Shown here one piece after another: positions 1 to 9,553 of a stretch of DNA of 64,000 bases (the stretch's first letter is position 1; each line of letters begins with the position of its first letter). The DNA is from Pseudoprimorskyibacter insulae (GTDB lineage: Bacteria; Pseudomonadota; Alphaproteobacteria; Rhodobacterales; Rhodobacteraceae): positions 62,001-126,000 of the forward strand of contig NZ_OMOJ01000005.1 of NCBI RefSeq assembly GCF_900302505.1. Direction: 5' to 3'. Made by a program: the position numbers and the translations under genes. The notes beneath the pieces are model-generated. The model saw only the letters and a program-made list of their open reading frames with translations, was not told the origin of the DNA and searched no databases.

Positions 1-1
1 T

Positions 2-343
2 CTGCAACTGGGCATGGCCGCGATTGCCGCAGCACTGACCGTGTCCTTTGTTCTGCTGATCAAGCACATCCTGACCGGACTTCTGCGCGCGCGCGGGTAC
101 TATGACAGCGGCGCAATCCTGATGGGCTTTGCCGTGGCGCTGACGCTGCAAACAATCCCAACCGACACTTATCGTGCAGGCTACAACCTGATAGGCGACG
201 ACGCACAAGAGGCCCTGTCCCGCGTTCAGACCCGCGCCCGCGATATTGATTGGACCACGGTCATCAACACCGCATCAGACGTCACCACGCAGGCAAACTT
301 GCGCGGTGGGTCGCAAGAGGTCAAAAAGGTACGGCTGGACTAA
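2..343 (+). CDS. Hypothetical membrane protein, C-terminal part
   Basis: The frame is open from the first base of the window, so the gene is cut at its 5' end and the Met at 14 is not necessarily the start. The visible part (about 113 residues) has two hydrophobic stretches, near visible residues 5-30 and 41-55, joined by a short basic loop (LLRARGYYDSG). A soluble tail of about 55 residues rich in Asp, Arg and Thr follows. I do not recognise a family. It ends 15 bases before the hydrolase gene on the same strand and may be cotranscribed with it. The segment upstream is needed to name it. Confidence 0.55.
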   Translation: MQLGMAAIAAALTVSFVLLIKHILTGLLRARGYYDSGAILMGFAVALTLQTIPTDTYRAGYNLIGDDAQEALSRVQTRARDIDWTTVINTASDVTTQANLRGGSQEVKKVRLD

Positions 344-358
344 TTCGAAAGGCCCGCC

Positions 359-1222
359 ATGACCGACGCTGCCTCTTTGACATTTGCCAATGGCGATCAA
401 ACCGTCGCCTATGACGTTTCAGGTAATGGCCCGCCTGTTTTGCTGCTCCACGGGTTCCCGCAGACCCGCGCCATGTGGCGGCCCATCGCGGCGCAGCTTC
501 GAACCCGCTTCACCGTGATCACCGCCGATCTGCGCGGCTATGGCGATAGCAGTGCGCCGCCCCGGATGGAGGACATGAGCTTTCGCGCCATGAGCGATGA
601 CATGATCGCCCTGATGGCGCATCTGGGGCATGACAGGTTTCATCTGGTTGGCCATGATCGCGGCGCACGAACCGCGCACCGGATGGCGCTGGATCATGCC
701 GGGGCCATTCAGACTCTGACCGTGATGGACATCGTGCCGACGCATCTTCTGTTGGACCAAATGACCACGCCCATTGCCCGCGCCTATTACCACTGGTTCT
801 TTCTGGCCCAGCCCGCGCCCTTGCCCGAAACCATGATCGGCCATGACCCAGACGCCTATTTCGAGCGCTGTCTTTTGGGCTTTGGCAAAGCCGAACTGAG
901 CGATTTTGACCCCGTGCTGTTGGACGACTATCGCCGGGCATGGCGCGACCCGCGGAAAATCGCCGCGATGTGCAATGATTATAGGGCGGCGATTGATGTG
1001 GATTTCGCGCTGGATGCCGCCGACCTGAACCGCCGCGTCACCTGTCCGTCGCTGGTGCTGTTCGGCAAGGATGGCGCAGTGGCCCGCACATTGGACGTGG
1101 GCGCGACATGGCTGGACCGGCTGACCGAGATGCAGGCAAAGCCCATACCCGGCGGTCATTTCTTTCCCGATCAATACCCAGATGAAACCGCGCAGGCGCT
1201 GCTGGACTTTTTGCCCGGCTGA
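359..1222 (+). CDS. Alpha/beta hydrolase, fluoroacetate dehalogenase-like
   Basis: A 287-residue alpha/beta hydrolase resembling haloacetate/fluoroacetate dehalogenases, which replace the halogen of short 2-haloacids by hydroxyl through an Asp-ester intermediate. Visible landmarks match that family: oxyanion segment HGFPQ (31-35), nucleophile Asp100 in GHDRGAR with Arg101 and Arg104 as carboxylate binders, Asp124 (MDIVPT), the halide-pocket pair His145-Trp146 (YYHWFF), Tyr208 (NDYRAA) and catalytic His267 (PGGHFF). These equivalences come from memory of the Rhodopseudomonas enzyme. The substrate is inferred; an epoxide or other hydrolase is the alternative. The gene converges on the polysaccharide deacetylase gene with no gap. 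Confidence 0.8.
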   Translation: MTDAASLTFANGDQTVAYDVSGNGPPVLLLHGFPQTRAMWRPIAAQLRTRFTVITADLRGYGDSSAPPRMEDMSFRAMSDDMIALMAHLGHDRFHLVGHDRGARTAHRMALDHAGAIQTLTVMDIVPTHLLLDQMTTPIARAYYHWFFLAQPAPLPETMIGHDPDAYFERCLLGFGKAELSDFDPVLLDDYRRAWRDPRKIAAMCNDYRAAIDVDFALDAADLNRRVTCPSLVLFGKDGAVARTLDVGATWLDRLTEMQAKPIPGGHFFPDQYPDETAQALLDFLPG

Positions 1223-2902
1223 TCACTGATCGGACAGCACCATCGACACCGGCACCATGGCGATGGTGCCTGCCCGGTCCTGCAAACCCCAGATCACCAA
1301 GGATGACAGGGTGTCGGGCTGCATCCGGCCCAGCATGACCACGCCGCCGGTTTCATTGCGGGCACGGAACGCCGCCTGATCAAGGAACCGGCGGATCACC
1401 CGCCCGTCCTGCCCGGCCCCGTCGAAATCGCGAAACACACTGGCAGACGGCACACCGTTCTTGGCGGCAAGTGACTGCGCGGTGTTCAGGCCCTTGGGCT
1501 GCATCACCAATCCATGCCCGCTGGAAAGCGCGATCTCGGCCACTTGTTCGGCCATTTCGCGCGTGGCCTGAAAGCCAGCGCCGACGCCCTCCATGATCCC
1601 GACCGACTCTGGCACCGCGTTCAGCGTCGCGGCCAACGCGACCTCAATATCGGCGGGCAACGCGCCTTGCGGAATGTTCGGCACGGCCAATACTTCGACC
1701 CCTTGCGCGCGATAGGCCTGCATGATCGCGGTCGCGTCAATCATCGTGGCATCAACGGCGACAGTGACAGGGATCGGGAAGGCGGCCAGCGCCTCAGGGC
1801 CGACGGAGCTATTGGCATCATGCAGCAGAACAATCGCCATGCGCGGCAAGGCCGGGTCCACCTCAATCGGTTCGGCGAATTTCACCAAAGGCGGCGCGTT
1901 CGGGTCAACGTCATCCAAGGGCAAGCTGCCGTCCGAAGGCGGCGCCTCAGGCGCGGCGGCGGTGCCGATGCTGGGCAAACGGCCCGTCGGCACTGCCCCT
2001 TCGCGGTCAGTCAAAGTGCCCGCAGGCCGACCGATGCGCGGCGCGGTTTCCCCTGACGGGCGGCGGATCACCGGCGCGGGGTCAGCCTCGGGCATGTCTG
2101 GCTCAATCGTGGCAGGGGCGACAGGATCCGGTGCCACGACAGCGACGTCGGGCGTAACCACTGGCGCGGGAATGGGCGCAGGTGCCGGGTCTGGTGCGAC
2201 TATGGTCGCCGGAGGCGCGGCCAGCGCGTCCACTTCGGGGGCGGTTGCAGGTTCAGGTTGCTGCACAGCAGGCGGCGGCGTGACTTGCGCGGTAGGCAAT
2301 GCCTCGGGCGCTTGGGTCGCCGGGGCCTGAGGTACGGAAATCCGTTCCGGCGCGGCGGGCTGTGCGTTCTCAACCACAGGCACAGCTTCAACGGTTTGCG
2401 GCGCATCCGTCATCGCAGGCGCATCGCCAACCGCAGGCATCGCGGCACCAACCTGTGCATCGGGCGCAACATCCTGCGCTTCGGCGACGGGCATCGGCGC
2501 GGGTGCGGGGCTTTCCGGCGTCTCATCCCCTGTGGCACTGGCGACCGGCAAGGCGCTTTCGCTTGGCAAGGTCGGCTCAGACACCACATCCGCATCTTTC
2601 GGCTTCGGCGCAGCGGCCTGCGCCTCGGGGGCTATCGGGCTGGCCTCTTCGACGGCATTGGTGTCCATCTCGGCCATCGGCGCGGCCTCAATCGCGGCAT
2701 CGGGTGCAGGGGCAACCGGGGCCTCGCCGACAGGGGCATCGGCCAATTCGCTTTCGGTCATCGGGGCCGGTTCGACAATCGGGCGCGGTGCAGATAGCGC
2801 CTTGAGCCGTTCGGGCAGGCCAATCATCAAAGACGCGCCGCCAGCCACAACTGCCGCAACGGATGTTCCGACCAAAAGACCCCCAAGAAATCCCCGTGCC
2901 AT
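1223..2902 (-). CDS. Divergent polysaccharide deacetylase family protein
   Basis: A 559-residue envelope protein. Residues 1-30 form a hydrophobic N-terminal anchor or uncleaved signal (GLLVGTSVAAVVAGGASLM). Residues about 40-335 are a low-complexity linker dominated by Ala, Pro, Val and Glu. The C-terminal domain (about 345-559) begins LPRMAIVLLHDAN and matches the divergent polysaccharide deacetylase family, thought to act on cell-wall or surface glycans. Substrate and activity are unproven, since this family often lacks the classical metal-binding triad. The start is supported by a GAGGAAGAG ribosome binding site. It is divergent from trpG, with 128 bases between the two starts holding both promoters. 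Confidence 0.8.
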   Translation of the reverse strand: MARGFLGGLLVGTSVAAVVAGGASLMIGLPERLKALSAPRPIVEPAPMTESELADAPVGEAPVAPAPDAAIEAAPMAEMDTNAVEEASPIAPEAQAAAPKPKDADVVSEPTLPSESALPVASATGDETPESPAPAPMPVAEAQDVAPDAQVGAAMPAVGDAPAMTDAPQTVEAVPVVENAQPAAPERISVPQAPATQAPEALPTAQVTPPPAVQQPEPATAPEVDALAAPPATIVAPDPAPAPIPAPVVTPDVAVVAPDPVAPATIEPDMPEADPAPVIRRPSGETAPRIGRPAGTLTDREGAVPTGRLPSIGTAAAPEAPPSDGSLPLDDVDPNAPPLVKFAEPIEVDPALPRMAIVLLHDANSSVGPEALAAFPIPVTVAVDATMIDATAIMQAYRAQGVEVLAVPNIPQGALPADIEVALAATLNAVPESVGIMEGVGAGFQATREMAEQVAEIALSSGHGLVMQPKGLNTAQSLAAKNGVPSASVFRDFDGAGQDGRVIRRFLDQAAFRARNETGGVVMLGRMQPDTLSSLVIWGLQDRAGTIAMVPVSMVLSDQ

Positions 2903-3030
2903 AGCTCTTCCTCACTCTCCTGCGCCTTGTCCCTGCGCAATTGCCGTTGACCCTTGACGGTCCGACGGTGGCCTGTGCATGTATAGCCCGATGTGCCCAA
3001 AGACGACAGCCCCCCGAAGGACAACAGAAC

Positions 3031-3612
3031 ATGCTTCTGCTCATCGATAATTATGACAGTTTCACCTACAACCTTGTTCACTATATTGGCGAACTTGGCA
3101 CTGAGGTGAAGGTTGTTCGCAACGATGCGCTGAATGTGCAAGAGGCGATGGCGCTGAAACCGGCAGGAATTCTGCTCTCGCCCGGGCCGTGCGACCCCGA
3201 TCAGGCTGGCATTTGCCTGGCCATTACCGCCGCTGCCGCCGAAACGCGGATGCCGCTGATGGGTGTCTGCCTTGGTCACCAGACCATCGGGCAAGCCTTT
3301 GGCGGCAAGGTCGTTCGCCATAGCCAGATTGTTCACGGCAAGATGGGCACCATGCATCACACGGGCAAGGGCCTGTTTGCGGGCCTGCCCTCGCCCTTTG
3401 AGGCGACGCGTTATCACTCGCTGGTCGTAGAACGCGATAGCCTGCCCGATTGCCTAGACGTCACCGCCCATCTGGAGGACGGCACCATCATGGGCCTGCA
3501 ACACAAGGAATTGCCGATCCACGGCGTGCAGTTCCACCCCGAGTCCATTGCCTCGCAGCATGGGCACGCATTGATCCAGAATTTCCTGAACGAATTGAAG
3601 GTACCGGCATGA
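3031..3612 (+). CDS. trpG: Anthranilate synthase component II (glutamine amidotransferase)
   Basis: TrpG is the glutaminase subunit that feeds ammonia to TrpE for anthranilate synthesis in the cytoplasm. The 193 residues show the class I amidotransferase triad: Cys80 in GVCLGHQ, and His169 and Glu171 in QFHPES. The N-terminus [16 protein letters not shown] is typical of the family. I chose ATG 3031 because GAAGGA lies 10 bases upstream; an in-frame upstream start (2941) would add 30 unrelated residues. Its stop overlaps the trpD start (ATGA). trpE is not adjacent in this window: the gene upstream is the divergent deacetylase, so trpE must lie outside. Confidence 0.96.
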   Translation: MLLLIDNYDSFTYNLVHYIGELGTEVKVVRNDALNVQEAMALKPAGILLSPGPCDPDQAGICLAITAAAAETRMPLMGVCLGHQTIGQAFGGKVVRHSQIVHGKMGTMHHTGKGLFAGLPSPFEATRYHSLVVERDSLPDCLDVTAHLEDGTIMGLQHKELPIHGVQFHPESIASQHGHALIQNFLNELKVPA

Positions 3613-4625
3613 GCGACGCGATGAAGCCCCTGATCTATGCCGCCTCGGAAGGCCCGCTGAGCCATGCGCAAGCGGTAGAGGCATTTAATCTGCTGTTTGA
3701 CGGGGCCGCAACGCCCGCCCAAGTGGGCGGTTTCCTGATGGCAATGCGCGCGCGCGGTGAAAGCGTTGCCGAATACGCCGCCGCCGCCGAAGTGATGCGC
3801 GCCAAGTGCGTGCCGGTTGCCGCCCCTGCGGGCGCGATGGACATCGTTGGCACCGGCGGTGATGGGCTGGGCACGCTCAATATCTCGACTGCGACGGCCT
3901 TTGTTGTGGCGGGCGCTGGCGTGACGGTGGCCAAGCACGGCAACCGGAACCTGTCGTCGAAATCCGGCTCGGCCGATGCGCTGGGGCAAATGGGCATCGA
4001 CGTGATGAAAGACGCCGCCGTTGTCGAACGCGCGATCCAAGAGATCGGCATCGGGTTCATGATGGCCCCGATGCACCACCCAGCGATGAAACACGTCGGC
4101 CCCGTTCGTGCCGAACTCGGCTGCAAGACGATCTTCAATATTCTTGGCCCCCTTACCAACCCCGCAGGCGTAAAGCGCCAGCTGACCGGGGCTTTCGCGG
4201 TCGACCTGATTTTCCCGATGGCCGAAGTGCTGCAACAGCTCGGCTCGGAAAAGGCGTGGCTGGTGCATGGCTCGGACGGCTCGGACGAGATTGCGATCAC
4301 CGGCGAAACCGCCGTCGCCGCGCTGGAAAACGGCAAGATCACCTCGAAAACCCTGCACCCCGAGGATGCGGGCCTGCCCGTTCATCGCCTGCGCGATATC
4401 CTTGGCGGCACGCCTGAAGAAAACGGACTGGCCTTCAAAGCGCTGCTTGAGGGCGAAGCCTCGGCCTATCGTGATGCGGTTCTGCTGAATACCGCCGCCG
4501 CGTTGGTGATTGCCGATAAGGCCGCCGATCTGAAGGAAGGCGTGGCCATGGGGATCGAGAGCATCGATTCCGGCGCCGCCAAAGCCAAGGTCGAGGCTCT
4601 GGCCAAAGCCACCCAAGCCGCGTGA
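3609..4625 (+). CDS. trpD: Anthranilate phosphoribosyltransferase
   Basis: TrpD transfers phosphoribosyl from PRPP to anthranilate, the second committed step of tryptophan synthesis. The 338-residue protein has the family glycine-rich PRPP loop ([13 protein letters not shown], about residues 79-91) followed by the conserved [15 protein letters not shown] segment, which binds anthranilate and PRPP. Length is normal. The ATG overlaps the trpG stop by four bases, implying translational coupling. The next gene, ung, begins after an 87-base gap that contains a GC-rich hairpin (about 4645-4672) without a U-run. That is the only real spacing in this otherwise overlapping operon. Confidence 0.96.
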   Translation: MSDAMKPLIYAASEGPLSHAQAVEAFNLLFDGAATPAQVGGFLMAMRARGESVAEYAAAAEVMRAKCVPVAAPAGAMDIVGTGGDGLGTLNISTATAFVVAGAGVTVAKHGNRNLSSKSGSADALGQMGIDVMKDAAVVERAIQEIGIGFMMAPMHHPAMKHVGPVRAELGCKTIFNILGPLTNPAGVKRQLTGAFAVDLIFPMAEVLQQLGSEKAWLVHGSDGSDEIAITGETAVAALENGKITSKTLHPEDAGLPVHRLRDILGGTPEENGLAFKALLEGEASAYRDAVLLNTAAALVIADKAADLKEGVAMGIESIDSGAAKAKVEALAKATQAA

Positions 4626-4712
4626 TCCTAGACAGCGGAGCACCGCGCCCCCCGGCTATCGAGGCCGGGCGCCACGGGCATGATCGCGCATGCGATAAGG
4701 CAGGGGCGACCA

Positions 4713-5375
4713 ATGTCTAAGGCCGCTGCGATGACCCCGCCCGCCGCGTGGGGCCACCTGCCGTTCTGGGCAGACCGCCTACCGCAGATCGAGGCCGCGC
4801 TGGCCGCAGACGACCGGGTGATCTTGCCGCCCGCCAATCAACGCTTTGCGGCGCTGGCCCGATGCGCCCCCGATGCCGCGCGCGTGGTGATCCTTGGTCA
4901 AGACCCGTACCCAACGCCCGGCCACGCGCATGGGCTGGCCTTTTCGGTTGAGCCGGACGTGCGCCCCCTGCCCCGCAGTTTGACAAACATTTACAAAGAG
5001 ATGGACGCCGATCTTGGCGCACATCCTGACACCGGCGATCTGCGTTTTTGGGCCGATCAAGGCGTTTTGTTGCTGAACACCTGCCTGACCGTTCCGGCAG
5101 GCAGCGCGGGGGCCCATGCCAAGCTGGGCTGGGCCGATCTGACCGCGCAAGTTCTGGCGCGCCTGTCGGACAAGCCCCGTGCTTTCTTACTTTGGGGCGG
5201 CCATGCACAGAGCTTTGCCAAGCACATCCAAGGCCCCGATCACCTGATCCTGCAATCGGCACACCCATCACCGCTTTCGGCGCGGCGCGGCTTTTTCGGC
5301 TCGCGCCCCTTTTCCCGCATCAACGACTGGCTTACACATCAAGGCCAACAGCCCATCAACTGGACACGCCCATGA
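4713..5375 (+). CDS. ung: Uracil-DNA glycosylase, family 1
   Basis: Ung removes uracil from DNA at the start of base excision repair. The 220-residue protein carries the water-activating loop as GQDPYP (Asp general base; His in the E. coli loop is Pro here), then [10 protein letters not shown] with the uracil-stacking Phe, and the DNA-intercalating loop HPSPLSA near the C-terminus. I chose ATG 4713 because CAGGGGCG precedes it. An ATG at 4680 would add 11 residues without a good ribosome binding site. The gene sits between trpD and trpC and its stop overlaps the trpC start (ATGA), so it is cotranscribed with tryptophan genes although functionally unrelated. Confidence 0.93.
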   Translation: MSKAAAMTPPAAWGHLPFWADRLPQIEAALAADDRVILPPANQRFAALARCAPDAARVVILGQDPYPTPGHAHGLAFSVEPDVRPLPRSLTNIYKEMDADLGAHPDTGDLRFWADQGVLLLNTCLTVPAGSAGAHAKLGWADLTAQVLARLSDKPRAFLLWGGHAQSFAKHIQGPDHLILQSAHPSPLSARRGFFGSRPFSRINDWLTHQGQQPINWTRP

Positions 5376-6175
5376 CGACGACGATCCTCGACAAAATCAA
5401 AGCCTACAAGCTTGAGGAAGTGGCCGCCGACAAGGCCGCAAAACCGCTTTCGGACGTAGAAGCCGAGGCCCGCGCCGCCAGCCCCGTGCGCGGCTTTGGC
5501 AAGGCGTTGCGCCGCGCGCAGGAAACAGGCTACGGCCTGATTGCCGAGGTTAAGAAAGCTTCCCCCTCCAAAGGGTTGATCCGCGCCGATTTCGACCCCG
5601 CCACGCTGGCCCGCGCCTATGAGGCGGGCGGTGCAACCTGCCTTTCCGTGCTGACAGATACGCCCAGTTTCCAAGGGGCCAAACCCTTCCTTGTTGAGGC
5701 CCGCAGCGCGACCAGCCTGCCCGCGATCCGTAAAGATTTCATGTACGACACTTATCAAGTGGCCGAGGCCCGCGCACTTGGGGCCGATTGTATCCTGCTG
5801 ATCATGGCCAGCCTTTCGGACGCGCAAGCGGCTGAGCTTGAGGATGCGGCAATGGGCTGGGGCATGGATGTGCTGATCGAAACGCACGACGCCGAGGAAA
5901 TGGAACGCGCCCTGCGCCTGAAATCCGATCTGATCGGCGTCAACAATCGCAACCTCAAAACCTTTGAAACCAGCCTCGACACCACGCGTGATCTGGCGAA
6001 AATGGTCCCCAATGATCGCCTGCTGATCTCAGAAAGCGGGCTGTTCAGCCGCGAAGATCTGGCCTCGATGGCCGCATCCGGCGCACGCAGCTTCCTGATC
6101 GGCGAAAGCCTGATGCGTCAACAGGACGTGACCGCCGCAACCCGTGCGCTACTGTCCGATCCGGTGCTGGCATGA
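5372..6175 (+). CDS. trpC: Indole-3-glycerol-phosphate synthase
   Basis: TrpC closes the indole ring, converting carboxyphenylamino-deoxyribulose phosphate to indole-3-glycerol phosphate. The 267-residue TIM barrel shows the conserved [12 protein letters not shown] strand with the catalytic lysine, [34 protein letters not shown] and the phosphate-binding end [13 protein letters not shown]. It is monofunctional, without a TrpF domain. The ATG overlaps the ung stop and its own stop overlaps the moaC start, so the operon continues with molybdenum cofactor genes. Confidence 0.97.
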   Translation: MTTTILDKIKAYKLEEVAADKAAKPLSDVEAEARAASPVRGFGKALRRAQETGYGLIAEVKKASPSKGLIRADFDPATLARAYEAGGATCLSVLTDTPSFQGAKPFLVEARSATSLPAIRKDFMYDTYQVAEARALGADCILLIMASLSDAQAAELEDAAMGWGMDVLIETHDAEEMERALRLKSDLIGVNNRNLKTFETSLDTTRDLAKMVPNDRLLISESGLFSREDLASMAASGARSFLIGESLMRQQDVTAATRALLSDPVLA

Positions 6176-6648
6176 GCGGGCTGACCCATTTCGACGCCAA
6201 GGGCGACGCGCATATGGTGGACGTGTCGGACAAGGCCGTCACCAGCCGGATTGCCGTGGCCGAAGGCTACATTAAGATGGCGCAAGAAACCTTTGATATC
6301 ATTTCAGAAGGTCGCGCCAAGAAGGGCGATGTGATCGGCGTTGCCCGTCTTGCTGGCATCATGGGTGCCAAAAAGACATCGGACCTGATCCCGCTATGCC
6401 ACCCGCTGCCGATCACCAAAGTCGCGGTTGAATTCACCCAAGACCCGGGCCTGCCCGGCCTGCGGATCGAGGCGACTGTCAAGACCACCGGCCAGACCGG
6501 GGTTGAGATGGAGGCGTTGACCGCCGTTTCGACCGCGGCCCTCACCGTCTACGACATGTCCAAAGCCGTCGACAAAGCGATGGAGATCGGCGGCATCCGC
6601 GTGGTCCTGAAAGACGGCGGCAAATCCGGACGCTATGAGGCATCATGA
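6172..6648 (+). CDS. moaC: Cyclic pyranopterin monophosphate synthase
   Basis: MoaC converts the 3',8-cyclo-GTP made by MoaA into cyclic pyranopterin monophosphate in molybdenum cofactor synthesis. The 158-residue protein has the conserved elements: [13 protein letters not shown] near the N-terminus, [21 protein letters not shown] around residue 60-80, [12 protein letters not shown], and SKAVDKAM with a catalytic lysine. It overlaps trpC and the following GIY-YIG gene by ATGA junctions. moaA is not in the window. Confidence 0.97.
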   Translation: MSGLTHFDAKGDAHMVDVSDKAVTSRIAVAEGYIKMAQETFDIISEGRAKKGDVIGVARLAGIMGAKKTSDLIPLCHPLPITKVAVEFTQDPGLPGLRIEATVKTTGQTGVEMEALTAVSTAALTVYDMSKAVDKAMEIGGIRVVLKDGGKSGRYEAS

Positions 6649-7550
6649 GCAAGGGCCGGTCGCTTGAACTTTACTTCGTCGATGGCCGCCCCGAGGGAAT
6701 GCTGACGGCGGAGGTGTTCAACTGGACCGGCCATGTTCTGCGCATCCCGCGCCTGACGCTATCGGACGGGCTGTCGCGGGCCGAGGCACGCCAAACCGGT
6801 GTCTATATCCTGATCGGTGAAAACCACGACGGCCCGCTTGCCTATATCGGTGAGGCCGAAGATATGGCGACCCGCCTGCGCCAGCACGCCAAGGAAAAAC
6901 CGTGGTGGGATCAGGCGGTGTTGATTACAACGGCGGGCGATGCGTTGCACAAGGCGCATGTGAAGTATCTGGAAAGCCGTTTGGTTGAGACCGCGCTTGA
7001 TGCCGCCGCGATGCGGATCGAGAACGGCAACACGCCGCCCCGGTCCAGCCTGAACGAGGCCGCAACGGCCAATATGGAAAGCTTTCTGGACACGCTGCAT
7101 ATGGTCCTGCCCGCCATCCGCGTCGATCTGTTCCAGAGCGGCAAGCGGACGGCTGATAAGTCTTCGTCAGATGCCCTACCCGAGAAAGACATTCAACGCA
7201 TTGACCGTTCAGAAGTTTTTGAGTGCAGTGTTCAAAAGCTAGGAATAACAGCGAGGGCGAAAAGAGAAGGCGAACACTTCGTAGTTTTAGAACGCTCCTT
7301 CGCCGTGACCGCCTGGCGCTCATCGCCAGATCACCACTATAAAAAGTTACATCAACACTTGTTGAGTACTGGAATTTTGGCGACTGCCACCGATCATTGC
7401 GAGTTCACACAAGACTATGCATTCAAAAGTCCGTCGGCGGCTGCCGCCGTTGTCAAAGGGCAAGCAGGAAAACCTTCGGATTGGAAACTCCCAGACGGGC
7501 GCACCTATGCCGAGTGGGAAGAAGACGAACTGAACAAGGCCACATCATGA
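6645..7550 (+). CDS. GIY-YIG nuclease domain protein with C-terminal DUF4357
   Basis: A 301-residue protein inserted between moaC and moeA. Residues about 45-130 form a GIY-YIG fold: TGVYILIG, then [17 protein letters not shown], then YLESRLVE with a candidate metal-binding Glu. The C-terminal region (about 215-300) ends [18 protein letters not shown], resembling the DUF4357 module found behind GIY-YIG domains. Such proteins are usually tied to mobile or defence functions or to unknown nucleic-acid roles; no activity can be assigned. Both ends overlap neighbours by ATGA. The 3' half (about 7150-7470) is visibly richer in A and T than the surrounding genes, suggesting later acquisition. Confidence 0.8.
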   Translation: MSKGRSLELYFVDGRPEGMLTAEVFNWTGHVLRIPRLTLSDGLSRAEARQTGVYILIGENHDGPLAYIGEAEDMATRLRQHAKEKPWWDQAVLITTAGDALHKAHVKYLESRLVETALDAAAMRIENGNTPPRSSLNEAATANMESFLDTLHMVLPAIRVDLFQSGKRTADKSSSDALPEKDIQRIDRSEVFECSVQKLGITARAKREGEHFVVLERSFAVTAWRSSPDHHYKKLHQHLLSTGILATATDHCEFTQDYAFKSPSAAAAVVKGQAGKPSDWKLPDGRTYAEWEEDELNKATS

Positions 7551-8710
7551 TCTCTGTCACCGAAGCGCTTGACCACCTGTTTGCCTTGGCCGCCCCCTTA
7601 GGCGTCGAAGAGGTGCCGCTGATCCAGGCGGCGGGCCGCGTTCTGGCGCGGGATGTTTTGGCCAAGCGCACGCAGCCGCCGTTTCCGGCCTCGGCGATGG
7701 ATGGCTACGCGGTCGTCTCGGCGACCAACGGCCAGACCATGACCGTGATCGGGGAATCCGCCGCCGGGCATGGCTTTGACGGCGCGGTCGGCGACGGTCA
7801 GGCCGTGCGCATCTTTACCGGCGCGCCGGTGCCGACGGGCGCGACCCGCGTGGTGATCCAAGAGGATGTGACCCGCTCCGGCGACATGATCACCATCAAT
7901 AGCGCCGAGGACAGCAGCAACATCCGGCCCGCTGGCACCGATTTCGCCGAAGGCACCGCCCTGCGCGCGCCGCGCATCCTAGGTCCAAACGATGTGGCGC
8001 TGATGGCCGCGATGAACATCGACCTTGTGCCAGTGGCCCGCCGCCCCAAGGTGGCGCTGATTTCAACCGGGGATGAGCTGGTGATGCCCGGTGAGGTGCC
8101 CGGCCCCGACCAGATTATCGCGTCAAACACCTTTGGCCTGCACGCGCTTTTGGCCGCCAACGGGGCAGAGCCGCGCATCCTGCCGATCGCCCGCGACAAT
8201 GCCGCTTCGCTCAAAACCGCTTTTCGTCTGACGGATGACGCCGATCTGGTGATCACCATTGGCGGGGCCTCAGTCGGCGATCACGATCTGGTGGCCGATG
8301 TGGCCGCCGATCTGGGGATGGAGCGGGCGTTTTATAAGGTCGCGATGCGCCCCGGCAAACCGCTCATGTCCGGGCGGCTGAATGGCAAGATGATGATGGG
8401 CCTGCCCGGCAATCCTGTCTCGGCCATGGTCTGCGGGCATGTGTTTGTTCTGCCCGTTGTCCGCGCGATGCTTGGGCTGGGAAAGGCCCCTGCCGCGCGG
8501 ATGACCGCCACTTTGGCCGAACCGATTGACGCCAACGGGCCGCGCGAACATTACATGCGGGCGGTGCTGGGTGCCACGGGCATTCGCAGCTTTGAGCGGC
8601 AGGACAGTTCCTTGTTGTCGGTTCTGGGGCAGGCAAATGCACTGCTGATCCGCCCGCCGCATGATCCTGCACAAGCCATCGGGGCGACGGTGCCTTACCT
8701 GCCGATTTAA
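7547..8710 (+). CDS. moeA: Molybdopterin molybdenumtransferase
   Basis: MoeA inserts molybdate into adenylylated molybdopterin. The 387-residue protein has the usual layout: domain opening [11 protein letters not shown], the SAMDGYA motif (PPFPASAMDGYAV), the domain with FTGAPVPTGA, the MogA-like domain with STGDELVMPGE and GGASVGDHD, and the C-terminal domain after GLPGNPVSAMV. I chose ATG 7547, which overlaps the GIY-YIG stop; upstream in-frame sequence is the shadow of that gene. It is the last gene of the trp-mo operon: 147 bases separate it from lexA, which has its own promoter. Confidence 0.96.
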   Translation: MISVTEALDHLFALAAPLGVEEVPLIQAAGRVLARDVLAKRTQPPFPASAMDGYAVVSATNGQTMTVIGESAAGHGFDGAVGDGQAVRIFTGAPVPTGATRVVIQEDVTRSGDMITINSAEDSSNIRPAGTDFAEGTALRAPRILGPNDVALMAAMNIDLVPVARRPKVALISTGDELVMPGEVPGPDQIIASNTFGLHALLAANGAEPRILPIARDNAASLKTAFRLTDDADLVITIGGASVGDHDLVADVAADLGMERAFYKVAMRPGKPLMSGRLNGKMMMGLPGNPVSAMVCGHVFVLPVVRAMLGLGKAPAARMTATLAEPIDANGPREHYMRAVLGATGIRSFERQDSSLLSVLGQANALLIRPPHDPAQAIGATVPYLPI

Positions 8711-8798
8711 CCGGCCATTAACCAACCCGTGCGACACCGGACAGGCGCCCCTAGAAATGTGGGGCCCTTGTGACCGATTGCGTTTTACGCACCAGATG

Positions 8799-8827
8799 TT
8801 GACACAAAACAAGAACATGCGTAGAAC
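8799..8827 (+). promoter_or_regulatory. lexA promoter with embedded SOS box
   Basis: TTGACA (8799-8804) and TAGAAC (8822-8827) are spaced by 17 bases and form a plausible sigma70 promoter. GAAC-atgcgta-GAAC (8813-8827) is an exact match to the alphaproteobacterial LexA box GAAC-N7-GAAC, and it covers the spacer and the -10 element. LexA bound here would block its own promoter, giving standard autoregulation. The box lies 30 bases before the lexA ATG. Confidence 0.85.
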
Positions 8828-8857
8828 AAAACAAAACAAAACAGACGGAGGCAGCGC

Positions 8858-9553
8858 ATGTTGACAAAGAAACAGCTCGACTTGCTGGATTTTATCAATC
8901 GCAGGATGCAGCGCGATGGCGTGCCGCCCAGCTTTGATGAAATGAAGGATGCGTTGGATCTGAAATCCAAGTCGGGCATTCATCGTCTGATCACCGCATT
9001 GGAAGAACGCGGGTTTATTCGCCGTCTGGCCCACCGTGCCCGCGCGATTGAGATCGTGAAACTGCCCGATAGCATGGGCGGCCAGCCTGCCGGGTTTACG
9101 CCGCGCGTGATTGAAGGCGACCGGCCCGATACTGCTCCTGCCGCCACGCGTGAGGTGGCAAGCCTTGATGCGCTGGAACTGCCGCTGATGGGGCGCATCG
9201 CCGCCGGTGTTCCGATTGAAAGCATCGAAGACGCGCCGCCGCAGATCACCGTTCCGGGCCAGATGCTATCGGGGCGCGGCCGCCACTATGCGCTTGAGGT
9301 CAAGGGCGATTCCATGATTGAGGCCGGGATCAACGACGGCGACGTTGTGGTGATCCGCGAAACCTCTAGCGCCGATAATGGCGATATCGTTGTCGCGCAG
9401 GTCGAAGGCTATGAAGCCACGTTGAAACGCTTCCGCCGTAGTGGCGATAGCATCGTGCTTGAGGCGGCGAACCCCGCCTATGAGCCGCGCATCCTACCGG
9501 CTGGCCATGTTAAGGTGCAGGGGCGTCTGGTTGGGTTGATCCGCACTTACTGA
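8858..9553 (+). CDS. lexA: SOS repressor LexA
   Basis: LexA represses SOS genes and self-cleaves when RecA filaments form. The 231-residue protein has an N-terminal winged helix-turn-helix (1-65; [22 protein letters not shown]), a long linker, and the S24 peptidase domain. Visible catalytic features are the cleavage site Ala116-Gly117 (GRIAAGVP), nucleophile Ser152 (KGDSMIEAG) and general base Lys190 (ATLKRF). The ribosome binding site GACGGAGG precedes the start. An SOS box overlaps its promoter. Its last 60 bases overlap the 3' end of comEC on the opposite strand. Confidence 0.98.
   Translation: MLTKKQLDLLDFINRRMQRDGVPPSFDEMKDALDLKSKSGIHRLITALEERGFIRRLAHRARAIEIVKLPDSMGGQPAGFTPRVIEGDRPDTAPAATREVASLDALELPLMGRIAAGVPIESIEDAPPQITVPGQMLSGRGRHYALEVKGDSMIEAGINDGDVVVIRETSSADNGDIVVAQVEGYEATLKRFRRSGDSIVLEAANPAYEPRILPAGHVKVQGRLVGLIRTY

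Noticed and set aside
4645-4672. Hairpin between trpD and ung as a terminator or attenuator
   Set aside because: A GC stem exists but no U-run or leader peptide is visible, and the operon clearly continues; I do not claim regulation.
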